A stretch of 32,514 nt of DNA from Actinomycetes bacterium (GCA_030598925.1 JAUVPB010000005.1:1-32514); one strand, 5' to 3'; counted from the stretch's first letter, positions 18,490 to 28,194 are shown. Notes: generated by a model from the letters alone, not told the origin. Translations and numbers: made by a program.

Positions 18490-20289
18490 ATGGAGACCGC
18501 CCCAACCACGAACGCGCGACTCATCTCCTGGGTGCAGGAGATGGAGCTGCTGTGCAGCCCCGACCGCGTCTACTGGTGCGATGGCTCGCCTGCCGAGTAT
18601 CAGGCGATGGCCGAGCTGATGGTCTCGACCGGCACGGCCGAATGGCTCGACGAGACCATACGCCCGAACAGCCTGCTCAGCCGCTCCGACCCCGCAGACG
18701 TAGCACGCGTCGAAGACCGGACGTTCATCTGTTCGACCAACGAGATCGACGCCGGGCCCACCAACAACTGGGCAGATCCGGTCGAGATGAAGAAGACGCT
18801 CACAGAACTGTTCGACGGTGCGATGCAGGGTCGCACGTTGTACGTGATCCCCTTCAGCATGGGCCCGATTGGCTCGCCGATTGCCTACACCGGCGTGCAG
18901 ATCACCGACTCGCCGTATGTCGTGGTGAGCATGCACATAATGACCCGGGTCGGCCAGGAGGTGCTTGACACGCTCGCGGACGGCGATTTTGTCCCCTGCC
19001 TGCACTCCGTTGGGATGCCCCTGGAGCCTGGGACCGACGACGTCCCGTGGCCCTCGAACAACGACGACAAGTACATCGTCCAGTTCCCCGAAACGCGCGA
19101 GATCTGGTCGTTCGGGTCCGGTTACGGTGGCAATGCGCTGCTCGGCAAGAAGTGCTTCGCACTACGCATCGCGTCAGTCATGGCGCGCGACGAGGGGTGG
19201 CTCGCTGAGCACATGCTGATCCTCAAGCTCACCTCGCCCGAGGGAACTGTCCACTACATCGCCGGCGCTTTCCCGAGCGCGTGCGGCAAGACCAACCTGG
19301 CGATGATGGAGCCCACGATCGAAGACTGGCGCGTCGAGACAGTGGGCGACGACATCGCGTGGATGAAGTTCGGCGATGACGGCCGGCTACACGCGATCAA
19401 TCCGGAGGCTGGGTTCTTCGGCGTCGCGCCGGGCACGAGCATGGAGTCGAACCCGAACGCGATGCTGACCCTGCGCGAGAATTCCATCTTCACGAACTGC
19501 GCGCGCACGGTCGAGGGCGATGTCTGGTGGGAGGACATGACGCCTGAGGAACCAGCCACGCTCACCGACTGGCACGGTCAAGAGTGGGCACCCAGAGCAA
19601 CCACGGCGGCCGCACATCCGAACGCCCGCTTCACGTCGCCGGCGAGCCAATGCCCCGTGATCGCGCCCGAGTGGGAGGACCCGGCAGGCGTTCCGATCAG
19701 CGCCATCCTGTTCGGCGGACGTCGTTCAAACGTCGTACCGCTCGTCCACGAGGCACGAGACTGGGAGCACGGCGTGTTCATCGGCTCGATCATGAGTAGC
19801 GAGTCGACGGCCGCGGCAACCGGAGCCGTCGGCGTTGTGCGACGAGATCCAATGGCGATGCTCCCGTTCTGCGGATACAACATGGCCGATTACTGGAACC
19901 ACTGGCTAGAAACAGGGCACCGCAAAGACGCCCAGCTTCCGCGGATCTTCTACGTGAACTGGTTCCGCAAAGACGAGGACGGCCAGTTCGTCTGGCCCGG
20001 CTTTGGCGAGAACAGCCGAGTCCTGAAGTGGGTCTTCGAGCGGTGCGAGGGAACGGCTCAGGCTCGGGAGACCGCGATCGGGCACGTGCCGCCAGCCGAC
20101 GCGCTCGATATCGCCGGCCTCGACATTTCAGCCGAGGCGATCAAGGAGCTCACGGAGATCGATCGCGCGGGTTGGCTCGCAGAGTCCAACGACATGCGGA
20201 GCTACTACGAGCAATTCGGCGATCGGTTGCCGGCGGCACTCACTGACCAGCTCGACGAATTGCGGAAACGACTAGCCGACGCCGGCTAG
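18490..20289 (+). CDS. pckG: Phosphoenolpyruvate carboxykinase (GTP)
   Basis: [15 protein letters not shown] kinase loop, [41 protein letters not shown], 599 aa. Confidence 0.97.
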   Translation: METAPTTNARLISWVQEMELLCSPDRVYWCDGSPAEYQAMAELMVSTGTAEWLDETIRPNSLLSRSDPADVARVEDRTFICSTNEIDAGPTNNWADPVEMKKTLTELFDGAMQGRTLYVIPFSMGPIGSPIAYTGVQITDSPYVVVSMHIMTRVGQEVLDTLADGDFVPCLHSVGMPLEPGTDDVPWPSNNDDKYIVQFPETREIWSFGSGYGGNALLGKKCFALRIASVMARDEGWLAEHMLILKLTSPEGTVHYIAGAFPSACGKTNLAMMEPTIEDWRVETVGDDIAWMKFGDDGRLHAINPEAGFFGVAPGTSMESNPNAMLTLRENSIFTNCARTVEGDVWWEDMTPEEPATLTDWHGQEWAPRATTAAAHPNARFTSPASQCPVIAPEWEDPAGVPISAILFGGRRSNVVPLVHEARDWEHGVFIGSIMSSESTAAATGAVGVVRRDPMAMLPFCGYNMADYWNHWLETGHRKDAQLPRIFYVNWFRKDEDGQFVWPGFGENSRVLKWVFERCEGTAQARETAIGHVPPADALDIAGLDISAEAIKELTEIDRAGWLAESNDMRSYYEQFGDRLPAALTDQLDELRKRLADAG

Positions 20290-21116
20290 GGAGCGGGCTT
20301 ACGGGCGTAGATCTCGACGGGCGCGATCACGCCTGCGTTGAGATTGACGAGCACGTTCCCGAGTCTCGTCGTGGCCGATTCTCCCATCAACAGATGAAGC
20401 CCAACAGGCGCGCGGCCCACCGTCTTCTCCTTCTCTAGGCGAGCACCCATGAAATCCTTGGCGAACGCATGGCGGTCGCGCTGCGCGACGACTTCGAGTC
20501 CGGCATCCACGAGCGCGCTCGCGTACTCGCCGGGACTGCCGACGAAACTCGATTCCTCGTCGCTCGCCCACGGCACCGGGTAGATGAGATCGCCCTCACC
20601 AATTCGCATCACGTCGTAGACACCAACGAGCCCGCCGGGACGCAATACGGCTGCGAGCTGCGAGAACAGCACTCGCTTGTCCTCGATGTTCATTCCGACG
20701 TGCACGAGGACCGCACGATCGAACGAGTCCTGGTCGAACGGAAGGTCGAGTGCGCTGCCACAGTGAAACTCGATGCGGTCGCTCAGGTCCAGCCAGCCGG
20801 TGATCGTCCGGGCGGCATCGACGTATTCCGGGGTCAGATCGACACCGACGACGCGGCATCCGTACTCCTGCGAGAGAAACCGGGCGGTGCCGCCGGGGCC
20901 GCAGCCGACGTCGAGCACGGTGAGGTCAGCACTGAGCTCGAGGCGCTCGGCAAGCTCGCGCGTAGCCGCCCGACCGCCGATGTGGAACTCGTCGACCGGA
21001 GCGAGATCCTCGACGGTAGCTGCATCGGGAGCGACACCGGCAGACGCAAGCGCGGCCTGAATCGACTCGACGAGATCGCTGCGGCCGTAGTGAGCCGCAA
21101 CCTTGGCGTCAGCCAC
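20286..21116 (-). CDS. SAM-dependent class I methyltransferase
   Basis: [41 protein letters not shown]...[20 protein letters not shown]. Possible GTG start at 21116 overlapping the upstream gene. Confidence 0.88.
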   Translation of the reverse strand: MADAKVAAHYGRSDLVESIQAALASAGVAPDAATVEDLAPVDEFHIGGRAATRELAERLELSADLTVLDVGCGPGGTARFLSQEYGCRVVGVDLTPEYVDAARTITGWLDLSDRIEFHCGSALDLPFDQDSFDRAVLVHVGMNIEDKRVLFSQLAAVLRPGGLVGVYDVMRIGEGDLIYPVPWASDEESSFVGSPGEYASALVDAGLEVVAQRDRHAFAKDFMGARLEKEKTVGRAPVGLHLLMGESATTRLGNVLVNLNAGVIAPVEIYARKPAP

Positions 21117-21597
21117 TGGCTGCCGCCTCACCCGACCCGCCGGAGCTCGACTCGACGTCGTTCTTGAGTCCTGCGAGAAGACCCTCCATTCCTGCCTCGA
21201 AGCGACGCCGGACCATCAGCTTGTCCATCAGCGAGCCGATCGGGCCGAACTTGAGCTCGTAGTCTGGGCTTGCCTCGACAATCGTTCCGTCGTCCGACTC
21301 TGACAGCGAGAACGTGACGACGTTGCGCTTGATCGGCAGATTGGTTTCGTATACGTCGATCTTGAAACCCTCGCCCTCGCGCCAGTCGAACGCCCGCTCC
21401 TCGAGGTACGCCGGCTTCCCGCCCATGCCTTCGATATCGCAATGCCGGGTCGCCCCTTCACCCCGCTGCGCTTCGGACGTGCAGTGAGAGGCGGTGACGC
21501 CCGGGCTCCACTTCGCGATCGAGCCCAGATCGGCAAGCACCTCCCAAACCTGAGCCTTCGGCGCATCGATGTGCGTCTTCCTTGTAAATGTGCCCAC
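21109..21597 (-). CDS. SRPBCC (polyketide cyclase/dehydrase-like) family protein
   Basis: TFTRKTHIDAPKAQVWEVLADLGSIAKWSPGV; GTG at 21597 preceded by AGAGGAGG. Confidence 0.85.
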   Translation of the reverse strand: MGTFTRKTHIDAPKAQVWEVLADLGSIAKWSPGVTASHCTSEAQRGEGATRHCDIEGMGGKPAYLEERAFDWREGEGFKIDVYETNLPIKRNVVTFSLSESDDGTIVEASPDYELKFGPIGSLMDKLMVRRRFEAGMEGLLAGLKNDVESSSGGSGEAAASG

Positions 21598-21846
21598 GTG
21601 AGCCTCCTCTGGCTGACCGCCAGCTGTCAAGATTCAGAAGAAACGTAAGAGGAGCAACAGTAGACGGTCGACACTTTCCGATGTCCCGACTGCCAAGCCG
21701 CACCGGCCGACCTACGCAATAGGCGCGGGCTGAGAACAGTGTCGCGATCGCCGCCCGAGCTCGCCTCGACGCTGGGCCGATCCGCGCCGACGCCGAGCAC
21801 CCGCTTCGACAATACGCCCCCGCAACGGGACAGTAGGATCGTCGGA

Positions 21847-23775
21847 ATGGCCGCAGTCGGGGAGATTCCCGTCACCCGAGAGGAGCTCGAGCACCTCTTG
21901 CAGGACGCCGACGTCCCGGTACTCCTGATGGTGCTCGTACACCTCACAGGTGAGCGGACATGGCTCGAAGCTCCGTATCTGCCAGAGCGGGACATCAGCT
22001 TCTTCGCAGATGAGTCGGGAGGTCTCTCCGAGGACATTCAGCAGCAGATCCGCTCCGCCGCTGCCGACGCCGTCCTGGCCTTCCACGAACACCGCCTCAC
22101 GCGTCTGCCGGAGCCTTCAGATGAGCAGTACGCAGAGATGATGAACGTGTGCGTCGGCGAAGCTGTGCCACCCGAGTACACAACGATGCTGCTCGAGGAG
22201 ATGGGCATGCGGGACCGAGACCCGCAGTGGAACACGAAGCCCGACGAGCAGGCGCTCAACGACTTCGAAGTCCTGATCGTCGGTGCCGGAATGTCGGGAA
22301 TATGCGCGGCGGCGAAACTCGAGGCGTCGGGCATCTCGTACTCCGTCGTCGAGAAGAATCCCGAGCTGGGCGGCACCTGGTACGAGAACACGTACCCGGA
22401 GGTCGGTTGCGACGTTCCGAACCACTTCTACTCGTACTCGTTCCGGCCGAACCCGGGGTGGTCCGGTTACTTCTCGAAAGGCGAAGAGATCGAGAGCTAC
22501 CTGGAGACATGCGCGACGGAGTTCGGAGTCGTCGAACAGATCCGGTTCAACACCGAGGTCATTCAGGCGACGTACGAGGAAGAGTCGGCGAGCTGGCACG
22601 TCGAGCTGCGTTTGGCCGACGGCTCGACCGAGATCACCACGGCGAATGTCGTGGTGTCTGCCGTCGGCCAACTGAACCGCCCCAAGTGTCCGACGATCGA
22701 GGGCCTCGGTACCTTCGAGGGCCCGACGTTTCACACAGCACAATGGCGCCACGACGTCGACCTCGCCGGGAAGCGCGTCGCCGTGATCGGCACCGGAGCG
22801 AGCGCCATGCAGCTAACGCGAACGACGGCGGATGTCGCCGAGCGCCTCCTGATCTTCCAGCGCTCCGCACAGTGGGCGATCCCCAGCCGTGACTACCACC
22901 GCACCGTCAGCCCCCAGAAGCGGTGGCTCCTGGAGTTCGTCCCCTTCTACGCGAGTTGGTATCGCTTCACGCTCGCGTGGCGGTTTGGCGATCACCTCCA
23001 CCCCACGATCAAACGCGACCCGGAGTGGCCCCACCCCGAACGCGCGGTCAGCCGACGCAACGATCGCCACCGCGAGTTTCTGACCGACTTCATTGTCTCG
23101 GAGCTCGGTGACCGCACGGACCTTCTTCCGAAGGTCCTGCCCGACTACCCGCCGTACGGCAAGCGCATCCTGGTCGACAACCACTGGTTCCGCACGGTCG
23201 GTCGCGACGACGTCGATCTCATCACGGACGAGATCGAGCGGATCACTCCGACTAGCGTTGTGACGGAAGACGGGAAGGAGCACGCAGTCGACGCCATCAT
23301 CCTGGCGACCGGATTCGAAGCCACGCGACTCCTGTGGCCGATGGACGTTGTCGGCCGGGAGGGGAAGCGACTGCATGAGCTCTGGGGCGACGATGACTCG
23401 CGCGCGTACCTGGGCCTGACGATCCCCGGATTCCCCAACCTGTTCTGCCTCTATGGTCCGAATACGAACCTTGGCCATGGCGGCAGCATCGTGTTCATCG
23501 CCGAGTGCCAGGTTCGGTACCTCCTCGGCTGCCTGATGCACATGCTGGAGCAGGGGCTCGCGTCGATCGAATGTAAGAACGAGGTCTACGAGGCGTATAT
23601 CGAGCGCATGGACGCTGAGCACGCCCAGATGATCTGGACACACCCTGGCATGGACACGTGGTACCGCAACAAGAACGGTCGCGTCGTCTCGGTCATGCCC
23701 TGGCGCCTCGTCGACTACTGGGAGATGACACGAGCGCCGAACCTGGGCGAGTACCTGACCATGGAGACGAGCTAG
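21847..23775 (+). CDS. Flavin-containing monooxygenase/type I Baeyer-Villiger monooxygenase, 4-hydroxyacetophenone monooxygenase-like with N-terminal extension
   Basis: IVGAGMSGICAAAKL, GGTWYENTYPEVGCDVPNHFYSYSF, FEGPTFHTAQW, VIGTGASAMQL, ATGF; about 140-residue N-terminal extension. Confidence 0.9.
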   Translation: MAAVGEIPVTREELEHLLQDADVPVLLMVLVHLTGERTWLEAPYLPERDISFFADESGGLSEDIQQQIRSAAADAVLAFHEHRLTRLPEPSDEQYAEMMNVCVGEAVPPEYTTMLLEEMGMRDRDPQWNTKPDEQALNDFEVLIVGAGMSGICAAAKLEASGISYSVVEKNPELGGTWYENTYPEVGCDVPNHFYSYSFRPNPGWSGYFSKGEEIESYLETCATEFGVVEQIRFNTEVIQATYEEESASWHVELRLADGSTEITTANVVVSAVGQLNRPKCPTIEGLGTFEGPTFHTAQWRHDVDLAGKRVAVIGTGASAMQLTRTTADVAERLLIFQRSAQWAIPSRDYHRTVSPQKRWLLEFVPFYASWYRFTLAWRFGDHLHPTIKRDPEWPHPERAVSRRNDRHREFLTDFIVSELGDRTDLLPKVLPDYPPYGKRILVDNHWFRTVGRDDVDLITDEIERITPTSVVTEDGKEHAVDAIILATGFEATRLLWPMDVVGREGKRLHELWGDDDSRAYLGLTIPGFPNLFCLYGPNTNLGHGGSIVFIAECQVRYLLGCLMHMLEQGLASIECKNEVYEAYIERMDAEHAQMIWTHPGMDTWYRNKNGRVVSVMPWRLVDYWEMTRAPNLGEYLTMETS

Positions 23776-23789
23776 CCACGCCATCGACG

Positions 23790-25181
23790 ATGTCTGAGCA
23801 GGGACCACTCCGGGTAGCGGTCGTCGGTTCAGGACCGGCAGGGTTCTATGCGACCAGCCACCTGCTCGGCGCCGAGCTAGCGATCGAGGTCGATCTGATC
23901 GACCGGCTGCCGACGCCATGGGGGCTTGTGCGCCTCGGGGTCGCCCCCGATCACCCGAAGATCAAGGCCGTCTCTCGTGCCTTCGAGAAGATCGCGAGCC
24001 GGGAAGGCTTCCGCTTCCTCGGCAACGTCGATGTGGGCAAGGATCTGACCTCAACGGAGCTCGAGGCGCTCTACGACGCAGTGGTGTACTGCGTCGGGGC
24101 GCAGACCGACCGCCGCCTCGGTATCCCGGGCGAAGATCTCCCCGGGTCGTGGGCGGCCACAGAGTTCGTCGCTTGGTACAACGGCCACCCCGACTACCAA
24201 CACCTCTCGTTCGACCTCACGGGCGAACGAGCCGTCGTCATCGGTAACGGCAACGTCGCGATCGACGTTGCCCGGATGCTCGCCCTGACCGCCGACGAGC
24301 TCGGCCCCACAGACACGACAGGCGAGGCGATCGAGGCGATCGTCGGCTCCGGCATCCAGGAGATCCTGATGCTCGGCCGCCGCGGTCCTGTGCAGGGGGC
24401 GTTTACGCCCACAGAGGTCCAGGAGCTTGGCGAGCTGGCCGACGCTGACGTGATCGTCGATCCGTCAGATCTTGACCTCGACGCCGCGAGCGAGGCGGAG
24501 CTGGCTGATGCGCCCGGTACGACCAAACGCAACATCGATCTGCTGCGGGAGTTCTCGACCCGGACACCCGCGGGGTCGTCACGAGCAATCCGACTCCAGT
24601 TCTTCGCGTCTCCGGTTGCGATCATCGGCACGGAGCGCGTCGAAGGTATCGAGATCGTGCACAACGAGCTCGTAGTTGGCGACGACGGCCGCATGAGAGC
24701 GGTGCCCACGGACGAGCGCGAGACGGTCCCGTGCGGGATCGTCTTTCGCAGTGTCGGTTACCTGGGCGTGCCCATTTCAGGCGTGCCGTTCGACGACGGG
24801 CGCGCCACGTTCCGGAACGAGCAGGGGCGCGTGTGTGACGACGCTGGGGCTCCACGCAACGGGACGTACTGCGCCGGCTGGATCAAGCGCGGACCGACGG
24901 GTGTCATCGGCACGAACAAGAAGGACGCTACGGAGACCGCCGAGGCGCTGCTCGACGACGCGCGCTCGGGGCGTCTCGCTGATGGCCCGAGCGGCAAGAC
25001 CGCGTCTGAGGTCGACGCATTCCTCGCGGAACGATCGATCGAAGCGGTGAGCTACCGCGGCTGGGAGGCCATCGACGCTGTCGAGCGCGAGAGGGGCGAG
25101 GCAGAGGGCCGCCCCCGCGTCAAACTCGCCACGTGGGACGAGCTGCTCGAAGCCGCGCGCGACGCGGCCGGCGCTAGGTGA
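23790..25181 (+). CDS. Ferredoxin-NADP reductase, adrenodoxin reductase/FprA type
   Basis: RVAVVGSGPAGFYATSHLL, LPTPWGLVRLGVAPDHPKIKAV, VVIGNGNVAIDVARML, GRRGPVQGAFTPTEVQELGEL, WIKRGPTGVIGTNKKDATETAEALL. Confidence 0.93.
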   Translation: MSEQGPLRVAVVGSGPAGFYATSHLLGAELAIEVDLIDRLPTPWGLVRLGVAPDHPKIKAVSRAFEKIASREGFRFLGNVDVGKDLTSTELEALYDAVVYCVGAQTDRRLGIPGEDLPGSWAATEFVAWYNGHPDYQHLSFDLTGERAVVIGNGNVAIDVARMLALTADELGPTDTTGEAIEAIVGSGIQEILMLGRRGPVQGAFTPTEVQELGELADADVIVDPSDLDLDAASEAELADAPGTTKRNIDLLREFSTRTPAGSSRAIRLQFFASPVAIIGTERVEGIEIVHNELVVGDDGRMRAVPTDERETVPCGIVFRSVGYLGVPISGVPFDDGRATFRNEQGRVCDDAGAPRNGTYCAGWIKRGPTGVIGTNKKDATETAEALLDDARSGRLADGPSGKTASEVDAFLAERSIEAVSYRGWEAIDAVERERGEAEGRPRVKLATWDELLEAARDAAGAR

Positions 25182-25960
25182 GGACTCGCGGGACGAGAGA
25201 GCTCAGAGCCACGCAGCTGTCGCTTGAGCGCGGCACGGTCCCGGTCCGCGTCCGGAGATCGGCTCGCGCTCGCTACGCCCGCGTGATCGTTGCACCCGGC
25301 AGGCCTGTCGAGGTCGTCCTGCCACGCCGAGCGCCGGAGCGCGAGGTCACGGAGATTCTCGCCGAGAAACGCGACTGGATCGAACGCCAACTGAACAGAC
25401 TCGACGCGATCGAGCGGCGTGAGCGCGTGCTCGGCCTCGACCGAACGGGCGTTGTCTGGCTGCACGGCGAGCCGAAACCGATCGACGTACGCGCTGCGAG
25501 CAACACTCACCAGGCGAGCGTGACGGCCCGGCTGAAGGCCGACAGGCTGCTTGTAACCGGTTCACGCGCCGACGCTGGATCGCTCGCGGAGGTCGAGGCG
25601 GCCATACTCCGGTGGTACAGACGCGAGGCGCGACAACGAATCGCCCTTCACCTGACTGAACAGGCGGAAAAGATCGGCGTCTCTCCTCGCAAGCTAACCA
25701 TCCGGGACCCGAAGACGCGCTGGGGCTCGTGCTCGGCCAAGGCCACGCTTTCGTTCTCATGGCGGCTCGTGCTCGCGCCGTTCGAGGTGCTCGACTACGT
25801 CATCGTCCACGAGCTCTGCCATCTTCGCGAGCTAAACCATTCGCGTGACTTCTGGGCTCTGGTCGAGCAGGCGCGCCCTAGCTATCGCACACAGTTCGAC
25901 TGGCTCCGCGAGCACGGCGATGAACTACTCGAGTACCGGCCCGTCGTCCCGCATGCGTGA
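25178..25960 (+). CDS. YgjP/DUF45-type metallopeptidase (WLM/M48-like)
   Basis: KTRWGSCSAKATLSFSWRLVLAPFEVLDYVIVHELCHLRELNHSRDFWALV (HExxH...H). GTGA overlap with upstream gene. Confidence 0.92.
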   Translation: MRTRGTRELRATQLSLERGTVPVRVRRSARARYARVIVAPGRPVEVVLPRRAPEREVTEILAEKRDWIERQLNRLDAIERRERVLGLDRTGVVWLHGEPKPIDVRAASNTHQASVTARLKADRLLVTGSRADAGSLAEVEAAILRWYRREARQRIALHLTEQAEKIGVSPRKLTIRDPKTRWGSCSAKATLSFSWRLVLAPFEVLDYVIVHELCHLRELNHSRDFWALVEQARPSYRTQFDWLREHGDELLEYRPVVPHA

Positions 25961-26007
25961 TCGTGCGACTCGCGGGGCCGCGAGCAACCGTCGGAGCGCT
26001 CGGGGGG

Positions 26008-26796
26008 CTACGTCGGCTTGTAGGCCTTCAGCGTCGTGCCGCGAGCACCGAACTTCTCGGCCTTGCGTCGCGTGTCGGCCGACTCGGAGCGTGAGTAGGT
26101 GTCAATGAGCTCGCCGGTTTCGATCCGCTCGAAACCGTGCCCTTCAACCCGCCTGGCGTACTCTGCTTCCAGCAGAGCGCCCGCGATTCAGCCAGTCCAG
26201 AGGTCGATGTCTCGCTTGCCTTCCTCCGAGACAGGCCGTTGAATGGTCACGTCGGCTATCTGCATGCGTCCGCCTGGCTTCAGAACGCGGTAGATCTCGG
26301 AGAACACGGCGGTCTTGTCGGGCAGCAGGTCGATCACGCCATTCGATGTGATGACGTCGAACGTGTTGTCGCCAAACGGAAGCGCCTCGATGTCTCCCTC
26401 GAGCACGGTCACGTTCGGCGCGCCCATCTCCTCGGCCGCGCGCTGCGCCTTGTCAGCCATCGCGGGCGTCATGTCGATTCCCGTCGCGGTGCCACTGGCC
26501 CCCACCATCTGCGATGCGATGAGCACATCCATCCCGGCGCCGCAGCCGAGGTCGAGCGAGTGCTCGCCGGGGTTCAGAGCGCCGAACGAGAACGGGTTCG
26601 CCACGCCGGCGAACGACTCGCACGCCGCCTCGGGCACGCGGTCGAGCAGTTCCTTCGGGTAGTTCAGCTCCTCGGCCCAGGCTCGCCCGGTCGGAAAGAT
26701 AAATGCCGAGTCTGGTCGTTCGGATACGTCGGTGTACGTCTTTTGAATCTCGCTCCGCAACGTAACGACATCGAGACCTGTTACCTCAACCGCCAT
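26008..26796 (-). CDS. Candidate selenoprotein: ArsM-like SAM-dependent methyltransferase, 262 aa with in-frame UGA (Sec) at codon 203
   Basis: SD AAGGAGGTC upstream of ATG 26796. LDLGCGAGMDVL...GIDMTPAM...SNGVIDLLPDK...RVLKPGG...DIDLWTG-(TGA)-IAGALLEAEYARRVEGHGFERIETGELIDTYSRSESADTRRKAEKFGARGTTLKAYKPT-TAG. Post-UGA reading frame stays open 59 codons with about 80% GC at third positions. Confidence 0.85.
26155..26181 (-). promoter_or_regulatory. Candidate bacterial SECIS element
   Basis: On the minus strand 3' of the UGA (26190..26188): GGCG-CTCTGC-[TGGAA]-GCAGAG-TA-CGCC. 6-bp upper stem, 2-nt bulge, 4-bp lower stem, G at loop position 2, loop starts 16 nt after the UGA. Confidence 0.8.
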
Positions 26797-26852
26797 GGGC
26801 GACCTCCTTGGCTCCCAGTCTACGCCACAGCTGCACAGGGCAGAAGGAGCGG

Positions 26853-26894
26853 CGAGGGTGGCCGGCGCCGAGAACGCTGCACCCGCCACCCTCG
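26853..26894 (-). terminator. Stem-loop, probable terminator of the PepSY-like gene or leader structure of the selenoprotein gene
   Basis: Perfect 10-bp inverted repeat CGAGGGTGGC (26853..26862)/GCCACCCTCG (26885..26894) just 3' of the 26910 stop; weak pyrimidine tract. Confidence 0.55.
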
Positions 26895-26909
26895 TTGTCC
26901 GCGAGCGAG

Positions 26910-27266
26910 CTACCTGTCGCCGGGACCGTCCTGATCGCCAGGACTGTCACCATCTGCTTCTGAACCGACGTGGTTGAAGTCTCGATCTAGCTGAACGTCT
27001 ACCTGCGAACCGTCGTCCAGAGTGACCTCAACCTCGTAGTAGCTTTCCTCGTCGCCGACCTCCGTCTCCGTGACCTTCCCGCCCCCGGTCTGCGACAGTG
27101 CCGCGTCCATTGCGGGTTGCAGTTCGGCCCCGGAGATCGGCATGTCCGTATCTGAGCCGCCTCCGGAGTCAGAGCTGCCTCCGCCACCCGACGCGGCGGC
27201 AATGCCTCCACCGAGTGCACCGAACGCGACGACGAGTGCTCCGACGATCACAATCCTTCGCTTCAC
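26910..27266 (-). CDS. Small secreted/anchored PepSY-like domain protein
   Basis: GTG start with AAGGAGGT RBS; signal-like KRRIVIVGALVVAFGALGGGIAAA, Gly/Ser/Asp linker, then ALSQTGGGKVTETEVGDEESYYEVEVTLDDGSQVDVQLDRDFNHVG. Confidence 0.75.
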   Translation of the reverse strand: MKRRIVIVGALVVAFGALGGGIAAASGGGGSSDSGGGSDTDMPISGAELQPAMDAALSQTGGGKVTETEVGDEESYYEVEVTLDDGSQVDVQLDRDFNHVGSEADGDSPGDQDGPGDR

Positions 27267-27398
27267 ATGGACCTCCTTACGGTTGCTGCGCACTCCGAAA
27301 GTACGAGCCAGCGATGAGCCCACCATGAGAGGGCCCACGCGCTCATCGAGGCGGCCCCTGCTCTCGCCTATCTCGTGGCTGAACTAGGCTGATCCCGG

Positions 27399-28151
27399 AT
27401 GCGCCTCAAAGACAAGGTTGCGATCGTCACAGGTGCCGCAAGCGGTTTCGGTGAAGGCATGGCGACACTGTTCGCCGCCGAAGGCTCAGCCGTGATCCTG
27501 GTCGACATCGACGACGCGGCCCACGCTACGGAGTCGATCGTCGACAACGGCGGTCAAGCGCGCCACGTGCGTGGCGATGTCACGAACCGCTCAGACGTCC
27601 GCACCATGATCCGAACGGCCGTTGATGCCTTCGGCAGACTCGACATTCTCGTCAACAACGCGGGGGTATCGCACCCCAACCAACCGCTGCTTGATGTCAC
27701 CGAGGACGACTTCGATCGCGTCTTCGCCGTCAACGTCAAGGCGATCTACCTGTCCACGCTCGAGGCCGTGCCTCTCTTCCGCGAACAGGGACAGGGTTGC
27801 ATCATCAACACGTCGTCGACTGCGGCGATCAGGCCGCGACCAGGACTCACCTGGTACAACGGCTCGAAGGGCGCCGTCAACACCCTCACGAAGTCGATGG
27901 CCGCTGAGCTCGCCTCCGACAACATCCGGGTCAACGCGATCTGCCCGGTCATCGGAGAGACCGGGCTACTCGAGACGTTCATGGGTGGGCCGGACACGCC
28001 CGAAGCGCGGGAGCGGTTCACCGCGGTCATCCCGTTTGGGCGCATGTCGACGCCGCTCGACGTCGCACGAGCAGCCCTCTACTTGGCGAGCGACGATGCA
28101 GCATTCGTCACTGGAGTAGCGCTTGAAGTCGACGGCGGTCGCTGTATATAG
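27399..28151 (+). CDS. SDR family oxidoreductase
   Basis: AIVTGAASGFGEGMATLFA, ILVNNAGVSHPNQP, WYNGSKGAVNTLTKSMAAELA, VDGGRCI. Confidence 0.93.
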   Translation: MRLKDKVAIVTGAASGFGEGMATLFAAEGSAVILVDIDDAAHATESIVDNGGQARHVRGDVTNRSDVRTMIRTAVDAFGRLDILVNNAGVSHPNQPLLDVTEDDFDRVFAVNVKAIYLSTLEAVPLFREQGQGCIINTSSTAAIRPRPGLTWYNGSKGAVNTLTKSMAAELASDNIRVNAICPVIGETGLLETFMGGPDTPEARERFTAVIPFGRMSTPLDVARAALYLASDDAAFVTGVALEVDGGRCI

Positions 28152-28194
28152 CTGCGCACGCGCCGGCGCCTGGTCGATGACAAAGAGAGACGCG

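Noticed and set aside
22813-23919. 368-aa minus-strand ORF
   Set aside because: Antisense to the BVMO-like gene; no recognisable motifs.
26137-26934. 265-aa plus-strand ORF over the methyltransferase locus
   Set aside because: Antisense shadow ORF in high-GC DNA; its protein is Arg/His-rich with no family motif, while the minus strand has clear methyltransferase motifs and RBS.
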